A DNA stretch of 64,000 nucleotides from Clostridia bacterium (GTDB taxonomy: Bacteria; Bacillota; Clostridia; Christensenellales; Aristaeellaceae), in NCBI GenBank assembly GCA_017938695.1, contig JAGBBA010000072.1:1-64000 (forward strand), in the 5' to 3' direction. The notes under the pieces were generated by a model. It had not been told where the DNA came from. It worked only from the letters and a program-made list of their open reading frames with translations, and did no database searches. The first letter of the stretch is position 1, and the number at the start of each line of letters is the position of its first letter. A program made the position numbers and the translations under genes. This document shows positions 6,977-15,524 of this stretch, piece by piece.

Positions 6977-8341
6977 GTGATCCATACTTTCAAAGCCGTT
7001 GGTCAGCCCATGATGCTGGACGTTGGCTCCGGCGCGGTCCACGCCCTGGACGACCTGGCCTATGATGTACTCACCCTCTGGAACGACTGCACCGCTGAGG
7101 AGATCAAGACCCAGCTGAAGGACAAGTATACCCAGGAAGAGCTGGACGAGGTCATCGGCGAATTGCGCCAGCTGGAGGAGATCGGCGCGCTGAACGCCCC
7201 CGATAACTACGACGATGTGAAGCAGCTGCAGGACCCCGGCGTGGTGAAGTCCATGTGCCTGCATGTGGCCCACGACTGCAACCTGCGCTGCAAGTATTGC
7301 TTTGCCGCCACCGGCGACTTCTGCATGGGCGAGCGCAAGCTCCTGTCCTACGAGGTGGGCAAGAAGGCCCTGGACTGGCTGGTGGAAAAGAGCGGCAAGC
7401 GCGTTCACCTGGAGGTGGACTTCTTCGGCGGCGAACCGCTGATGAACTTCGACGTGATGAAGCGTCTGGTGGAATACGGTCGCTCCATTGAGGCCGAGAA
7501 GAACAAGAAGTTCAAGTTTACCACCACCACCAACTGCGTGCTGATGACCGAAGAGATCATGGATTTCTTCAATAAAGAAATGGGCAACGTGGTCATCTCC
7601 ATGGACGGCCGCCCCGAGGTGCACGACCGTATGCGCCCCACCGTGAACGGCAAGGGCAGCTACGCCATCATCGCTGAAAAGGCCAAGGAGTTCGCCAAGC
7701 GTCGCGGCCATCAGGAATACTACGTCCGCGGCACCTTCACCGGCTACAACAAGGACTTCGCCAACGATGTGCTCTTCCTGGCGGACGAGGGCTTTGAGCA
7801 GCTTTCCGTGGAACCCGTGGTCACCGACCCGGCCTGCGAGTATGCCCTCCACGAGGAAGACCTGCCCCAGCTGCGCGAGGAATACGAGCGTCTGGCCGTG
7901 GCCTATATGGATCGCCGCGCCAACGGCAAGTGGTTCAACTTCTTCCACTTCAATGTGGATCTGGAGGGCGGCCCCTGCCTGCGCAAGCGTCTGACCGGCT
8001 GCGGCGCGGGCAACGAGTACATCGCTGTGACCCCCGACGGTGACATTTATCCCTGCCACCAGTTCGTGGGCCGCGAGGGCTACCGCATGGGCTCCGTGCT
8101 GGACGGCACCTTCAACAGCGAATTGCAGAAGAAGTTTGCCAACAACCACGTGCTCACCAAGGAAAAGTGCCGCGACTGCTGGGCCCGCTTCTATTGCTCC
8201 GGCGGCTGCGCTGCCAACGCCGAGGCCTTCCACGGCGATATCTCCAAGCCTTACGACATGGAGTGCCAGCTGGAACGCAAGCGTCTGGAGTGCGCCATGG
8301 CCATTTACGCCAAGGAGCGCGCTGCCAAGCAGGGAAAGTAA
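6977..8341 (+). CDS. scfB: SCIFF maturase, radical SAM/SPASM thioether-forming enzyme
   Basis: The 454-residue enzyme installs Cys-thioether crosslinks in the peptide encoded just upstream. An N-terminal PqqD-like peptide-recognition domain (about 1-80) is followed by the radical SAM core with CNLRCKYC (Cys101, 105, 108) binding the SAM cluster, a GGEP motif, and a C-terminal SPASM region with many cysteines (CLRKRLTGCGAG, DIYPCHQ, CRDCWARFYCSGGC) that should hold two auxiliary 4Fe-4S clusters. It starts with GTG at 6977, 8 bases after AGGAGG. Length and residues are normal for the family. Confidence 0.95.
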   Translation: MIHTFKAVGQPMMLDVGSGAVHALDDLAYDVLTLWNDCTAEEIKTQLKDKYTQEELDEVIGELRQLEEIGALNAPDNYDDVKQLQDPGVVKSMCLHVAHDCNLRCKYCFAATGDFCMGERKLLSYEVGKKALDWLVEKSGKRVHLEVDFFGGEPLMNFDVMKRLVEYGRSIEAEKNKKFKFTTTTNCVLMTEEIMDFFNKEMGNVVISMDGRPEVHDRMRPTVNGKGSYAIIAEKAKEFAKRRGHQEYYVRGTFTGYNKDFANDVLFLADEGFEQLSVEPVVTDPACEYALHEEDLPQLREEYERLAVAYMDRRANGKWFNFFHFNVDLEGGPCLRKRLTGCGAGNEYIAVTPDGDIYPCHQFVGREGYRMGSVLDGTFNSELQKKFANNHVLTKEKCRDCWARFYCSGGCAANAEAFHGDISKPYDMECQLERKRLECAMAIYAKERAAKQGK

Positions 8342-8358
8342 ATCCAACCAAGCAATGT

Positions 8359-8386
8359 AAAAGGCCACCGTGCAGGTGGCCTTTTT
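8359..8386 (+). terminator. Rho-independent terminator after scfB
   Basis: AAAGGCCACC pairs with GGTGGCCTTT around a short loop and is followed by T residues. It may also act on the convergent minus-strand operon ending at 8396. Confidence 0.85.
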
Positions 8387-8395
8387 GCTATGCCG

Positions 8396-8983
8396 TTATT
8401 TCTTCCCAGGGTCAAACCGCAGCCGGTAGTCGCAGCAGCTGTGGCCTTCGCCCAGGGCGGTGGTACGGGTGTACTGGATATACTTGAACCCTGTCATGTA
8501 CGCCTTGTCCATGGCGCAGACAACGGCGGATACCTCCGGTACGCCCAGAAGGACGGCAGCGTTGTGCAGCGGACAGGACAGGATATCCACGCCCACCAGC
8601 TCCCGCGTTTCGCTGACGATGCGGCGTTCATACCCTTTTGCCGGGCTGGACATGGCGCGCATCAGCCGGGGCATCTGGCTCCACAGCAGCCGGGATACGC
8701 CGGGGACGGAGGTGACCGCATGCACCACGCGGCCAATGCGCCGGCCCATGTCGGCAGCGTATTCCTTCAGCAGGGGGAGCAGCTCCGGCGCGGCCTGGTA
8801 CAGGGCGGCGGCAGGCAGGATCATCATGCGGCTGTCGTTGTCCAGGCCGGGGTGGGAGGCTTCCAGCTCAGTCAGGCGCAGCGATGCGTCGGCCCAGATA
8901 CGGGCTGCTTCTGTTTCGCCGCAGTGCTCCGCCAGCCAGGTGCGGAAGCCTTTGTAGATGAAGGAATGATCAAGTTTGCTCAT
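8396..8983 (-). CDS. L-2-amino-thiazoline-4-carboxylate (ATC) hydrolase-family protein
   Basis: This 195-residue soluble protein matches the ATC-hydrolase-like family by its C-terminal signature: DILSCPLHNAA, an acidic CAMDKAYM segment, YTRTTALGEGHSCCDYRLRF. The family is named for a Pseudomonas enzyme of cysteine synthesis from thiazoline, but most clostridial members are uncharacterised, so the substrate is unknown. The start overlaps the stop of the upstream acetyltransferase gene as ATGA. It is the last gene of the GH74-GH31-GNAT operon, an odd partner for glycan enzymes. Confidence 0.7.
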   Translation of the reverse strand: MSKLDHSFIYKGFRTWLAEHCGETEAARIWADASLRLTELEASHPGLDNDSRMMILPAAALYQAAPELLPLLKEYAADMGRRIGRVVHAVTSVPGVSRLLWSQMPRLMRAMSSPAKGYERRIVSETRELVGVDILSCPLHNAAVLLGVPEVSAVVCAMDKAYMTGFKYIQYTRTTALGEGHSCCDYRLRFDPGKK

Positions 8984-9447
8984 GGCAGCCTCTTCAAATG
9001 CACCAGATACTCCGTGGTGCCTTCCTCAAACACCTTTTCATCCGTCACACGGAAGCCGTACCGCTGATAGAACCGCAGGGCCTTCACGTTTTTCTCCAGG
9101 GCCCACAGGTGGGTGGCGCGGTGCTCTTCCACCGCAAAGCGGAGCAGCTCTGCGCCGATGCCCCGGCCCTGGAAACAGGGGTCCACAAACAGCCGCTTCA
9201 CCTCGTCGCCCTCCAGGATGATCAGCCCGCGGACGATGCCGTCGTCATAGACGTAGGTGCGGGCCATGAGCTGCGCGTCGGTCAGGAATTCGCTGGCGAC
9301 GGGGATCACCTGCATTTCGCCGAAGGAGTATTCGTCATCCTGGAAAATGGGGTAGAAGTTGAGGCGGTTGTTGAACACCAGGATCTCGCCCAGGCGGGAG
9401 GCATCCTCCGCCCGGGCAGGACGGATGTGCTGGAAGGTATCATTCAT
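8980..9447 (-). CDS. GNAT-family N-acetyltransferase
   Basis: The 155-residue protein has the GNAT acetyl-CoA motif A, VKRLFVDPCFQGRGIGAELL (about 93-112), and motif B, ALRFYQRYGFR. It would acetylate an amine using acetyl-CoA in the cytoplasm; the acceptor cannot be predicted. Its ATG lies inside the end of the GH31 gene (8-base overlap) and its stop overlaps the next start, so it is translated as part of the operon. Confidence 0.85.
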   Translation of the reverse strand: MNDTFQHIRPARAEDASRLGEILVFNNRLNFYPIFQDDEYSFGEMQVIPVASEFLTDAQLMARTYVYDDGIVRGLIILEGDEVKRLFVDPCFQGRGIGAELLRFAVEEHRATHLWALEKNVKALRFYQRYGFRVTDEKVFEEGTTEYLVHLKRLP

Positions 9448-11503
9448 AGATGGGGTAGTCCTTTCCTTCGCGGATCATCACGGGGATCACGCCGATGGGC
9501 GCGGGCACGGTGACGAACTGGCCGCCCTCGTAAACCTGCTTGGTATAGGCGTCCGTCCAGCGGCAGCCGGCAGGCAGGTACACCTTGCGCGTATCAGCAC
9601 CAGCTTCCATGATGGGTGCCACCAGCATATCGGGGCCGAACATGTAGCAGTCCTCCACGTTCAGGGCAGTGGCGTCCTGGGGGAAGTCGTAGTACAGGGG
9701 GCGCATCACGGGCGCGCCGGTTTCGTGGGCCTGCTGCATCAGGCTGCGCACATAGGGGCGGATGCGCTCGCGGATGAACAGGTACTTGGTCAGGATCTCG
9801 TAGGCTTCCTCCCCGAAGGACCACACCTCGTTGTCCTGGCCGGAGGTGAGCTGGCGCACGTTGTTGATGAACTCCTGCTCGCGCTCGTGCCAGGGGCTGC
9901 GCTCGCCGTGCATGCGGAACACGGGGCAGAAGCAGCTCCACTGGAACCAGCGGATGAGCAGCTCGCGGAAGGCCGGGTCGTCGATCACGCCGCCCAGGAA
10001 GCCGCCGATGTCGCTGGTCCACCAGGGAATGCCAGCCATGCCCATGCTCAGGCCAGCCTGCAGCTGCTCGCGCATGGCGCGGAAGGAGGAGTGGATGTCG
10101 CCCGACCAGGTCAGAACGGCATACTTCTGGCTGCCAGCCCAGGCGCAGCGCACCAGGGACAGGATGTCCTTTTCGCCGGCGGCCTTCAGGCCCTCGTAGA
10201 AGCCCTTGGCGTAGCCCACGGGGTAGGTGTTGGTCACCTGCATGGCAGGGCCAGCCCAGTAGCGGTAATTGTCGAAATCGTAGGAGCACTCGGGCTCGGC
10301 CTCGTCCAGCCAGAAGCAGCGGATGCCCTTATCGTAGTAGTTGGCCTTGCAGCGTTCCCACACGAATTTCTGTGCGCCGGGGTGGGTGGCGTCGTAGTAG
10401 ACGGTGGGGCCCATCCAGGTGGAACGTTCGGTGCAGCGGTCGGTGGCCATGAGATAGCCCATCTCGTTCATGTAGCCGTAGTTTTCGCTGCGCTCGTCAA
10501 TGGTGGGCCACACGGATACCACCGTTTCGATGCCCATGTCCTTGAGCTCCTTCACCATGGCCTCGGGGTCGGGCCAGTCGCGGGGCTCGAACTTGAAGTC
10601 GCCCTGCATGGTCCAGTGGAAGAAGTCGATCACGATCACGTCCATGGGCAGGCCGCGACGCTTGTGTTCACGGGCCACGGCCAGCACCTCGTCCTGGGTG
10701 CGGTAGCGCAGCTTGCACTGCCAGTAGCCCAGGCCGTACTCGGGCATCATGGGGGTGCGGCCGGTGGCGGCGGAGTACTGGGCCTCGATCTCCGCAGGGG
10801 TGTCGCCAGCGGTGATGAAATAGTCCAGCTTGCGGGTGCGCTTGGCCACCCACTCGGTCTTGTTGGTGCCGAAGGTGGCGGTGCCGATGGCCGGGTTGTT
10901 CCACAAAAAGCCGTAGCCCCGGGTGGAAACGTAGAAGGGCACGCTGGCCTGGGAGTTGCGGTGCGCCAGTTCGAGGGTAGCACCCTTCTTGTCCAGGTGG
11001 CGGTGCTGGTACTGGCCCATGCCGAAGATCTTTTCATCGTCAAAGGCTTCGAAACGGGCGGTGAGCTCGAAGGAGTCGGTGCCCAGCACGGGCTTCATTT
11101 CGCGGCCGGTGATGCGCAGCGGCACGCAGTAGCGGTTCAGCCGGTCGCGGGTGCGCCAGTATTCCTCGGTGAGCAATTCGCCCTTCTGGTTGTAGAAGCT
11201 CAGCCAGCCCTCGGGGCTCACCTTCACGGTGATCTTGCCGTTCACCATGGTGGTCAGCGTACCGGTGTAGTGATACTTGGCCCATTCCTCGCCCTTGTAC
11301 CAGGGGTCGGTGGTGTCCACGGTTTCAAAGGTGATGGTGCTGTTGGTTTCCGGCACGGGCTCGGTGAGGGCCCAGTCGTTTTCATCCATGCGGGGGTCGC
11401 CGCTCATGCGGACGCGCAGGGAGTTTTCGCCCCAGGGGTCGATCCACACCTGAGAATTGCCCTGGGCGATGATCAGTCGCTTGCCTTCCTGGTAAACGTG
11501 CAT
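9440..11503 (-). CDS. GH31 alpha-xylosidase/alpha-glucosidase, cytoplasmic
   Basis: The 687-residue enzyme has the full GH31 architecture: an N-terminal beta-sandwich, a (beta/alpha)8 barrel and a C-terminal beta domain. The nucleophile is the Asp of FWLDEAEPE and the acid/base the Asp of WSGDIHSSF. The WLDEAEPE form and the DVIVIDFFHWT segment resemble bacterial alpha-xylosidases, which remove xylose side chains from xyloglucan oligosaccharides. The GH74 gene upstream supports that substrate. There is no signal peptide, so it acts on imported oligosaccharides. The ATG at 11503 has an AAGGAG site 8 bases upstream. Confidence 0.85.
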   Translation of the reverse strand: MHVYQEGKRLIIAQGNSQVWIDPWGENSLRVRMSGDPRMDENDWALTEPVPETNSTITFETVDTTDPWYKGEEWAKYHYTGTLTTMVNGKITVKVSPEGWLSFYNQKGELLTEEYWRTRDRLNRYCVPLRITGREMKPVLGTDSFELTARFEAFDDEKIFGMGQYQHRHLDKKGATLELAHRNSQASVPFYVSTRGYGFLWNNPAIGTATFGTNKTEWVAKRTRKLDYFITAGDTPAEIEAQYSAATGRTPMMPEYGLGYWQCKLRYRTQDEVLAVAREHKRRGLPMDVIVIDFFHWTMQGDFKFEPRDWPDPEAMVKELKDMGIETVVSVWPTIDERSENYGYMNEMGYLMATDRCTERSTWMGPTVYYDATHPGAQKFVWERCKANYYDKGIRCFWLDEAEPECSYDFDNYRYWAGPAMQVTNTYPVGYAKGFYEGLKAAGEKDILSLVRCAWAGSQKYAVLTWSGDIHSSFRAMREQLQAGLSMGMAGIPWWTSDIGGFLGGVIDDPAFRELLIRWFQWSCFCPVFRMHGERSPWHEREQEFINNVRQLTSGQDNEVWSFGEEAYEILTKYLFIRERIRPYVRSLMQQAHETGAPVMRPLYYDFPQDATALNVEDCYMFGPDMLVAPIMEAGADTRKVYLPAGCRWTDAYTKQVYEGGQFVTVPAPIGVIPVMIREGKDYPIYE

Positions 11504-11505
11504 GG

Positions 11506-13824
11506 TTACTGCTCCTTTCCGTAGATCAGGCCAAAGGATCCGGTGGCCAGGTAGAATTGACCAAAGTTGCGGCAGTCGCCGTCGATGGAGATGATATCGC
11601 CGAACATCTGCCTGCCGGTGTTGATGCGTTCATAGGTCTTGCAGTCGTCGAAGGTGCGGTAGAAGCCGTATTCTCCGGCGATCTTTGCATTCATGTAAAT
11701 GGCCTTGTGGCCGGTGATGTAATCGCCGTCCCGTTCACCCAGGCCAAAGCCAGCCCGGTACACCCAGTCGCCCTCGGCGGAGAGCCGGTTGGCGGTGAAC
11801 TGACCGTTTGCGTATTGCAGCATCCACAGGCCATGCTCCCCGAGGGTGATCAGGAAGCGGCCGGTGCGGCCTGCCTCGCCGCGGATCTCGGTTTTGTTGG
11901 CGCAGTCGATCCGGGCCATGTGGATATCCGCCGGGAAGCCCTCCGGCGCGGGCAGCTGACGGAAGGTGCAGCCGCCGTCCACGGAAACATACAGGTCGCT
12001 GTGGTCGCCAAAGCCGTAGAAGAGGCTACTGTCAATGCGGTCGGCAAATACCTTGAAGCTGCCGGTGGTCTTTTCGCTGCCGTCCAGCTGGTAGACCAGT
12101 ACGCGCTGGTAGCTTTGGCCCTCGTCCCGGGTGATGACCACCCGGCTCACGGGGAGCTCGATCCGCTCGGCCAGGCTCCACACGATGGTCTGCCCGTCGG
12201 GGGACATGGCGGCCCAGCCTGCGTTGATGTTGGGCCGTTCGATGGTCCGGCAGGCCTGGTCGATCTTCTCTGTCAGGCCCCAGGGCATGGGCAGGCGTTG
12301 CCAGGTCTTGGCGTTGTCCCGGGTCAGGATCAGTCCGCCCTTGGTGCGGCCCGTCCAGTTGCCCCGGGCGGTGACCACGATGCGGCTGGGGTCGCTGTCG
12401 GGGAAATCAGCATTGATGCAGGTGATGTAGCGGTTGCCGTTCTCGTCGTCGAAGGAGTTGCGGCAGGGCTTGTCCACATCGGTGAAGGCAAAGCCGCCCA
12501 GGTCGCCGATGATATCCAGCACCTGCACATCGCCGGAGGGCATGCCGTACACGTTCAGGTGCACGGTTTCCTCCAGGCCGTCGCTCCAATCGGTATAATA
12601 GCGGGTGTCTTGCAGCAAATCAAAGGAGCGGAACACGCCGGTGCCGGTGTTGAACCAGCTCTCGTTATCGTCGAAGGGGTTCAGCTTCACGTCGCTGAGC
12701 CAGTGGATCAGCGAGCCGCCGCCGTTGTGCTGGGGCTGCATGTAGGAGGTGCGGAAGCGGATGTCCCCCTCCTGGAGGCCGAAGAGGATCTGCTGCCAGG
12801 TGGTGCCGTAGTCCCGGGAGAGGAAGATGCTGTCGCCGTTCTTTTTGCAGATGGTGGAGGCGATGAGCAGGCCCGGGGTGTTGCGGCTGGCGCAGATGCC
12901 GGAGTGTCCCCAGGGGAGCATTTCGCCGGGGAGGTGGTTTTCCAATGCCACACCCTTGGCCGAGGAGGCGGCGCAAGGGGTGATCTCCTCCATGGGGCCG
13001 AAGCCGCCGTCCGCCAGGGGATAGCGCACGATGCGGCCATCCAGGGCATCGCCGGAATCGCAGCTGTAACCCAGGTCGTCGATAAAGGAATGAGGGCCGT
13101 TGCCGCTGAAGGTGACGTAGAGATACTGGTCGTCCGTGCTCCACCGCTGGGCAGCCAGGCCGGAAACGCGCAGGCCGTCCACCTTGCGGCCCTGGGGCTG
13201 CTCCATGGGGCGGAAACTTTCGCCGTCGCCAATATACAGGGCGGGGCCGCGCAGGTCATCCTGCTTGGTGGCTACGCCGGCGGAGCCCACGATAAGCTGC
13301 CCCTGCGCCTGCAGGATAAAGGTCAGGTGGGTTTCTGGCAGGCCGGGCACATGTTGCCAGGTGTCGCCCAGGTCATGGGTGACCCACAGGCCGTCCCGCT
13401 GGCTGGCGAACCACAGGGTGTCGGGGTCGCGCTCGTCCACGATGAGCCGCTCGCCGGTGCCGCGGCCGCTGAGGTTGCCGTGGACAAAGAAGGGCACGGG
13501 CTTCATGGTGAAGCTGTCGCCGCAGTCGTCGGAGATGGCCAGCTGGCCGCCGGGGCGGTGATATTCGCCGCAGACGATATACAGCCGCCGGGGGAGATTG
13601 GCGTCCACCGCAAAGGAAATGGGGAAGGCCATGGCCAGGTCCTCCATGGTTACATGGGGGATCAGGCAGACCCATTCCTGGTTCTCCCGGTCAAAGCGGT
13701 AGGTTCCGCCGATATCCGTGCGCAGATAAAGTAGCCCCTCCTGCCGGGGGTGATACAGGAAGCCCGTGGCATAACCGCCGCCCGGAACAGGGCAGTGCTT
13801 GTATTCATAGGGGGTAAAAAGCAC
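11506..13824 (-). CDS. GH74 xyloglucanase-type glycoside hydrolase, predicted intracellular
   Basis: The 772-residue protein is a two-beta-propeller GH74 enzyme. The N-terminal ATGFLYHPRQEGLLYLRTD and IGG segment is the family signature, with the Asp of RTDIGG as one catalytic acid; the second catalytic Asp lies in DIIGDLGGF. BNR/Asp-box-like repeats (SRDYGTTW, TRDNAKTW, SVDGGCTF) occur throughout. The start is GTG at 13824, 9 bases after AAGGAGG; upstream in-frame codons lie inside the promoter. Family members usually cut xyloglucan outside the cell, yet no signal peptide is present, so this one should act on imported oligosaccharides with the GH31 enzyme. Confidence 0.88.
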   Translation of the reverse strand: MLFTPYEYKHCPVPGGGYATGFLYHPRQEGLLYLRTDIGGTYRFDRENQEWVCLIPHVTMEDLAMAFPISFAVDANLPRRLYIVCGEYHRPGGQLAISDDCGDSFTMKPVPFFVHGNLSGRGTGERLIVDERDPDTLWFASQRDGLWVTHDLGDTWQHVPGLPETHLTFILQAQGQLIVGSAGVATKQDDLRGPALYIGDGESFRPMEQPQGRKVDGLRVSGLAAQRWSTDDQYLYVTFSGNGPHSFIDDLGYSCDSGDALDGRIVRYPLADGGFGPMEEITPCAASSAKGVALENHLPGEMLPWGHSGICASRNTPGLLIASTICKKNGDSIFLSRDYGTTWQQILFGLQEGDIRFRTSYMQPQHNGGGSLIHWLSDVKLNPFDDNESWFNTGTGVFRSFDLLQDTRYYTDWSDGLEETVHLNVYGMPSGDVQVLDIIGDLGGFAFTDVDKPCRNSFDDENGNRYITCINADFPDSDPSRIVVTARGNWTGRTKGGLILTRDNAKTWQRLPMPWGLTEKIDQACRTIERPNINAGWAAMSPDGQTIVWSLAERIELPVSRVVITRDEGQSYQRVLVYQLDGSEKTTGSFKVFADRIDSSLFYGFGDHSDLYVSVDGGCTFRQLPAPEGFPADIHMARIDCANKTEIRGEAGRTGRFLITLGEHGLWMLQYANGQFTANRLSAEGDWVYRAGFGLGERDGDYITGHKAIYMNAKIAGEYGFYRTFDDCKTYERINTGRQMFGDIISIDGDCRNFGQFYLATGSFGLIYGKEQ

Positions 13825-13839
13825 GGAGTTTAGCCTCCT

Positions 13840-13849
13840 TAAACGTTTA
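13840..13849 (-). promoter_or_regulatory. LacI-type operator of the xyloglucan operon
   Basis: TAAACGTTTA is a perfect palindrome with a central CG, the usual form of LacI-family operator half sites. It overlaps the ribosome site and lies about 10 bases after the predicted transcription start, so a bound repressor would block initiation or early elongation. No LacI regulator is encoded in the window. Confidence 0.6.
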
Positions 13850-13859
13850 CGTTGGCCAT

Positions 13860-13888
13860 ATACTACCACAATCAGATCAAAAGTGCAA
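13860..13888 (-). promoter_or_regulatory. Sigma-A promoter of the GH74-GH31 operon
   Basis: On the minus strand TTGCAC (13888-13883) and TAGTAT (13865-13860) are separated by 17 bases. It stands directly before the palindromic operator and the GTG start of the GH74 gene. Confidence 0.75.
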
Positions 13889-13923
13889 TGGGGTCAGATC
13901 AAATGAAGGGCATGAAATATGAT

Positions 13924-13949
13924 CCGGGCACCGCCTCGCCGATGCCCGG
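13924..13949. terminator. Hairpin downstream of the degenerate-protease gene
   Basis: CCGGGCA pairs with TGCCCGG around a 12-base loop. It lies beyond the stop of the minus-strand gene ending at 13986, but the T-tract is poor, so its terminator role is uncertain. Confidence 0.4.
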
Positions 13950-13985
13950 CATAGTTACAAACAGCGTCCAAAGCTTTTTTATGCT

Positions 13986-15305
13986 TTATTCCAGCGTCCA
14001 ACGGAGCTCGTTGGCCAGGGCACCGTCCAGGTAGTAGTGCAGGGCGTAGTCGCCGCTTTGCATTTCGCCGGAGGGGCTGAAGGCGGTGTAATCGTCGAAA
14101 AGGGCGGTGATATCCACGTTCCACACGTCTTCATTTTGCAGGCTGGTATCGAAAATGAACAGCCCCAGATGGTCGAAGGCATAGCCCTCGGGGGTGAAAA
14201 GGGTCAGCAGCAGGTCGGCCTCAGAGGTCTCCTCAATGGTATAGGAGGAGAACACCTGCAGGAAAATGGCGGTATCCGGGTCGGTCAGGGCATCCTTGGT
14301 GATGCGCTCCAGGGGCGGCACCTTCTGGGTGAGGGCAGTTTCGGCCTCCGCCAGGGGCACGCTGCCCAGGTAGATCTCATGATCCTGGTAATCAAACAGG
14401 GAAAAGGGTTCGGTTTCGCCCACGGTGGCGGTGATGGCATATTCCCGGGGCCGCTGGGCGGTGATGGCGATCTCCCCGTGGGCATGCTGCACCCATACGT
14501 CATAGGTGCGGCCGGGGGTCAGGCACAGGTCGAAGCTGGTGCCCTCCTCCGGGGTCAGGTAGGAGAAATAAGGGTTGCTGGCATCGGCGAAGAACAGGCT
14601 GATCACGCAGTCCTCCTCCGGGCATTCCGGCAGGGCGGCGGCCCAGTCCACGGTCACCTGGCCGATATCCGGGGTGACGGTGAAGCCCTTCAGCCAGGTG
14701 ACGCCGTCGGTCTTTGCACCGGCGTTGGAGAACTCGGCCAGGATCTCCTCGCTGGTCAGGGCCACATAGCGGTTGATGCCCTCCAGGTGGGTGGCCAGGG
14801 TGATGCCGGCCAGCTCGCCGTAGCTGTTCAGCAGCACGCTGCCGGGCATAAGGGGCGCAGGCGCGGTGAAGATGGCGGCGGGCAGCTCGCCATAATAGCC
14901 GTAGGTGGGATAGGCAATCAGTCCGGAAACCACCTGGTCGCCCTGGTGGCCCAGCACGGTCAGCTCGCTGGCCTGGGTGCTGAGGCTCAGGGGCGCGGCA
15001 GGGGAGGGTGCTTCCAGCTGCAAAAGCACCAGCTCGCTGTCATCATGGGGGCGCAGCGCACCGGTGATGCGCAGTCTGCCGCCCTGGCCCACGGCGAACA
15101 ACTCGCCCTCGGCCTGGGCTGCCCATACGGTGGTGAGCAGCGTGGACTGATCCTGAAACAAAACAGCGGTGCCCACGGGCGTATCAGTGCCCTGGGCATC
15201 CTGCTCCACCAGCAGGTACAGCGCAGCACTGCCGGGGGCATCTGCCTGAGCGGCGGGCAGGAGAAGCATCAGGGCAAGCAGCAGGATCAACAGGCGTTTC
15301 AGCAT
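13986..15305 (-). CDS. Secreted protein with a degenerate trypsin-like protease domain
   Basis: The 439-residue protein has a signal peptide (MLKRLLILLLALMLLLPAAQA) and an N-terminal region (about 25-185) that looks like a trypsin/HtrA fold: GTAVLFQDQSTLLTTVWAA matches the GTG...LLTNAHV strand pair with the catalytic His position occupied by Trp, HDDSELVLLQL matches the Asp-containing strand, and MPGSVLLNSYGELAGIT replaces GxSGGPL. The triad is therefore broken and a pseudo-protease is likely. The C-terminal half (190-439) is unassigned beta-rich sequence. The second in-frame Met is chosen as start because AAGGAGG lies 6 bases upstream. Confidence 0.6.
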   Translation of the reverse strand: MLKRLLILLLALMLLLPAAQADAPGSAALYLLVEQDAQGTDTPVGTAVLFQDQSTLLTTVWAAQAEGELFAVGQGGRLRITGALRPHDDSELVLLQLEAPSPAAPLSLSTQASELTVLGHQGDQVVSGLIAYPTYGYYGELPAAIFTAPAPLMPGSVLLNSYGELAGITLATHLEGINRYVALTSEEILAEFSNAGAKTDGVTWLKGFTVTPDIGQVTVDWAAALPECPEEDCVISLFFADASNPYFSYLTPEEGTSFDLCLTPGRTYDVWVQHAHGEIAITAQRPREYAITATVGETEPFSLFDYQDHEIYLGSVPLAEAETALTQKVPPLERITKDALTDPDTAIFLQVFSSYTIEETSEADLLLTLFTPEGYAFDHLGLFIFDTSLQNEDVWNVDITALFDDYTAFSPSGEMQSGDYALHYYLDGALANELRWTLE

Positions 15306-15367
15306 GGGCGGCCTCCTTGGTGAATGAAAAGCCTGGCATGGCGCAGGCAGCATTTCTCTTTAGCCAA

Positions 15368-15396
15368 ATTGTACCACAAGGGCTGACTGCGCACAA
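15368..15396 (-). promoter_or_regulatory. Sigma-A promoter for the degenerate-protease gene
   Basis: On the minus strand TTGTGC (15396-15391) and TACAAT (15373-15368) are 17 bases apart, about 60 bases before the ATG at 15305. The -35 is weak. Confidence 0.5.
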
Positions 15397-15485
15397 GCGT
15401 CAAGGCTGCCCCGGCATGGTAAATAATTCCGAAGAAAGAACCAAATTTTGCACATATAATAGTTTCATTTTGGCATGATGTGTGT

Positions 15486-15491
15486 TATAAT
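15486..15491 (+). promoter_or_regulatory. -10 element for the SARP-like regulator
   Basis: A perfect TATAAT lies 34 bases before the ATG at 15525. The -35 position (TTTCAT at 15463-15468, 17-base spacer) is weak. A second TATAAT occurs at 15455-15460. Confidence 0.5.
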
Positions 15492-15524
15492 GCATGTAAC
15501 TTTATGTGTGACGGAGGGGTTGGG

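Noticed and set aside
9359..13734. Two plus-strand open frames of over 700 codons opposite GH31 and GH74
   Set aside because: Both are shadows of intact glycoside hydrolase genes; no start site, domain or codon pattern supports them.
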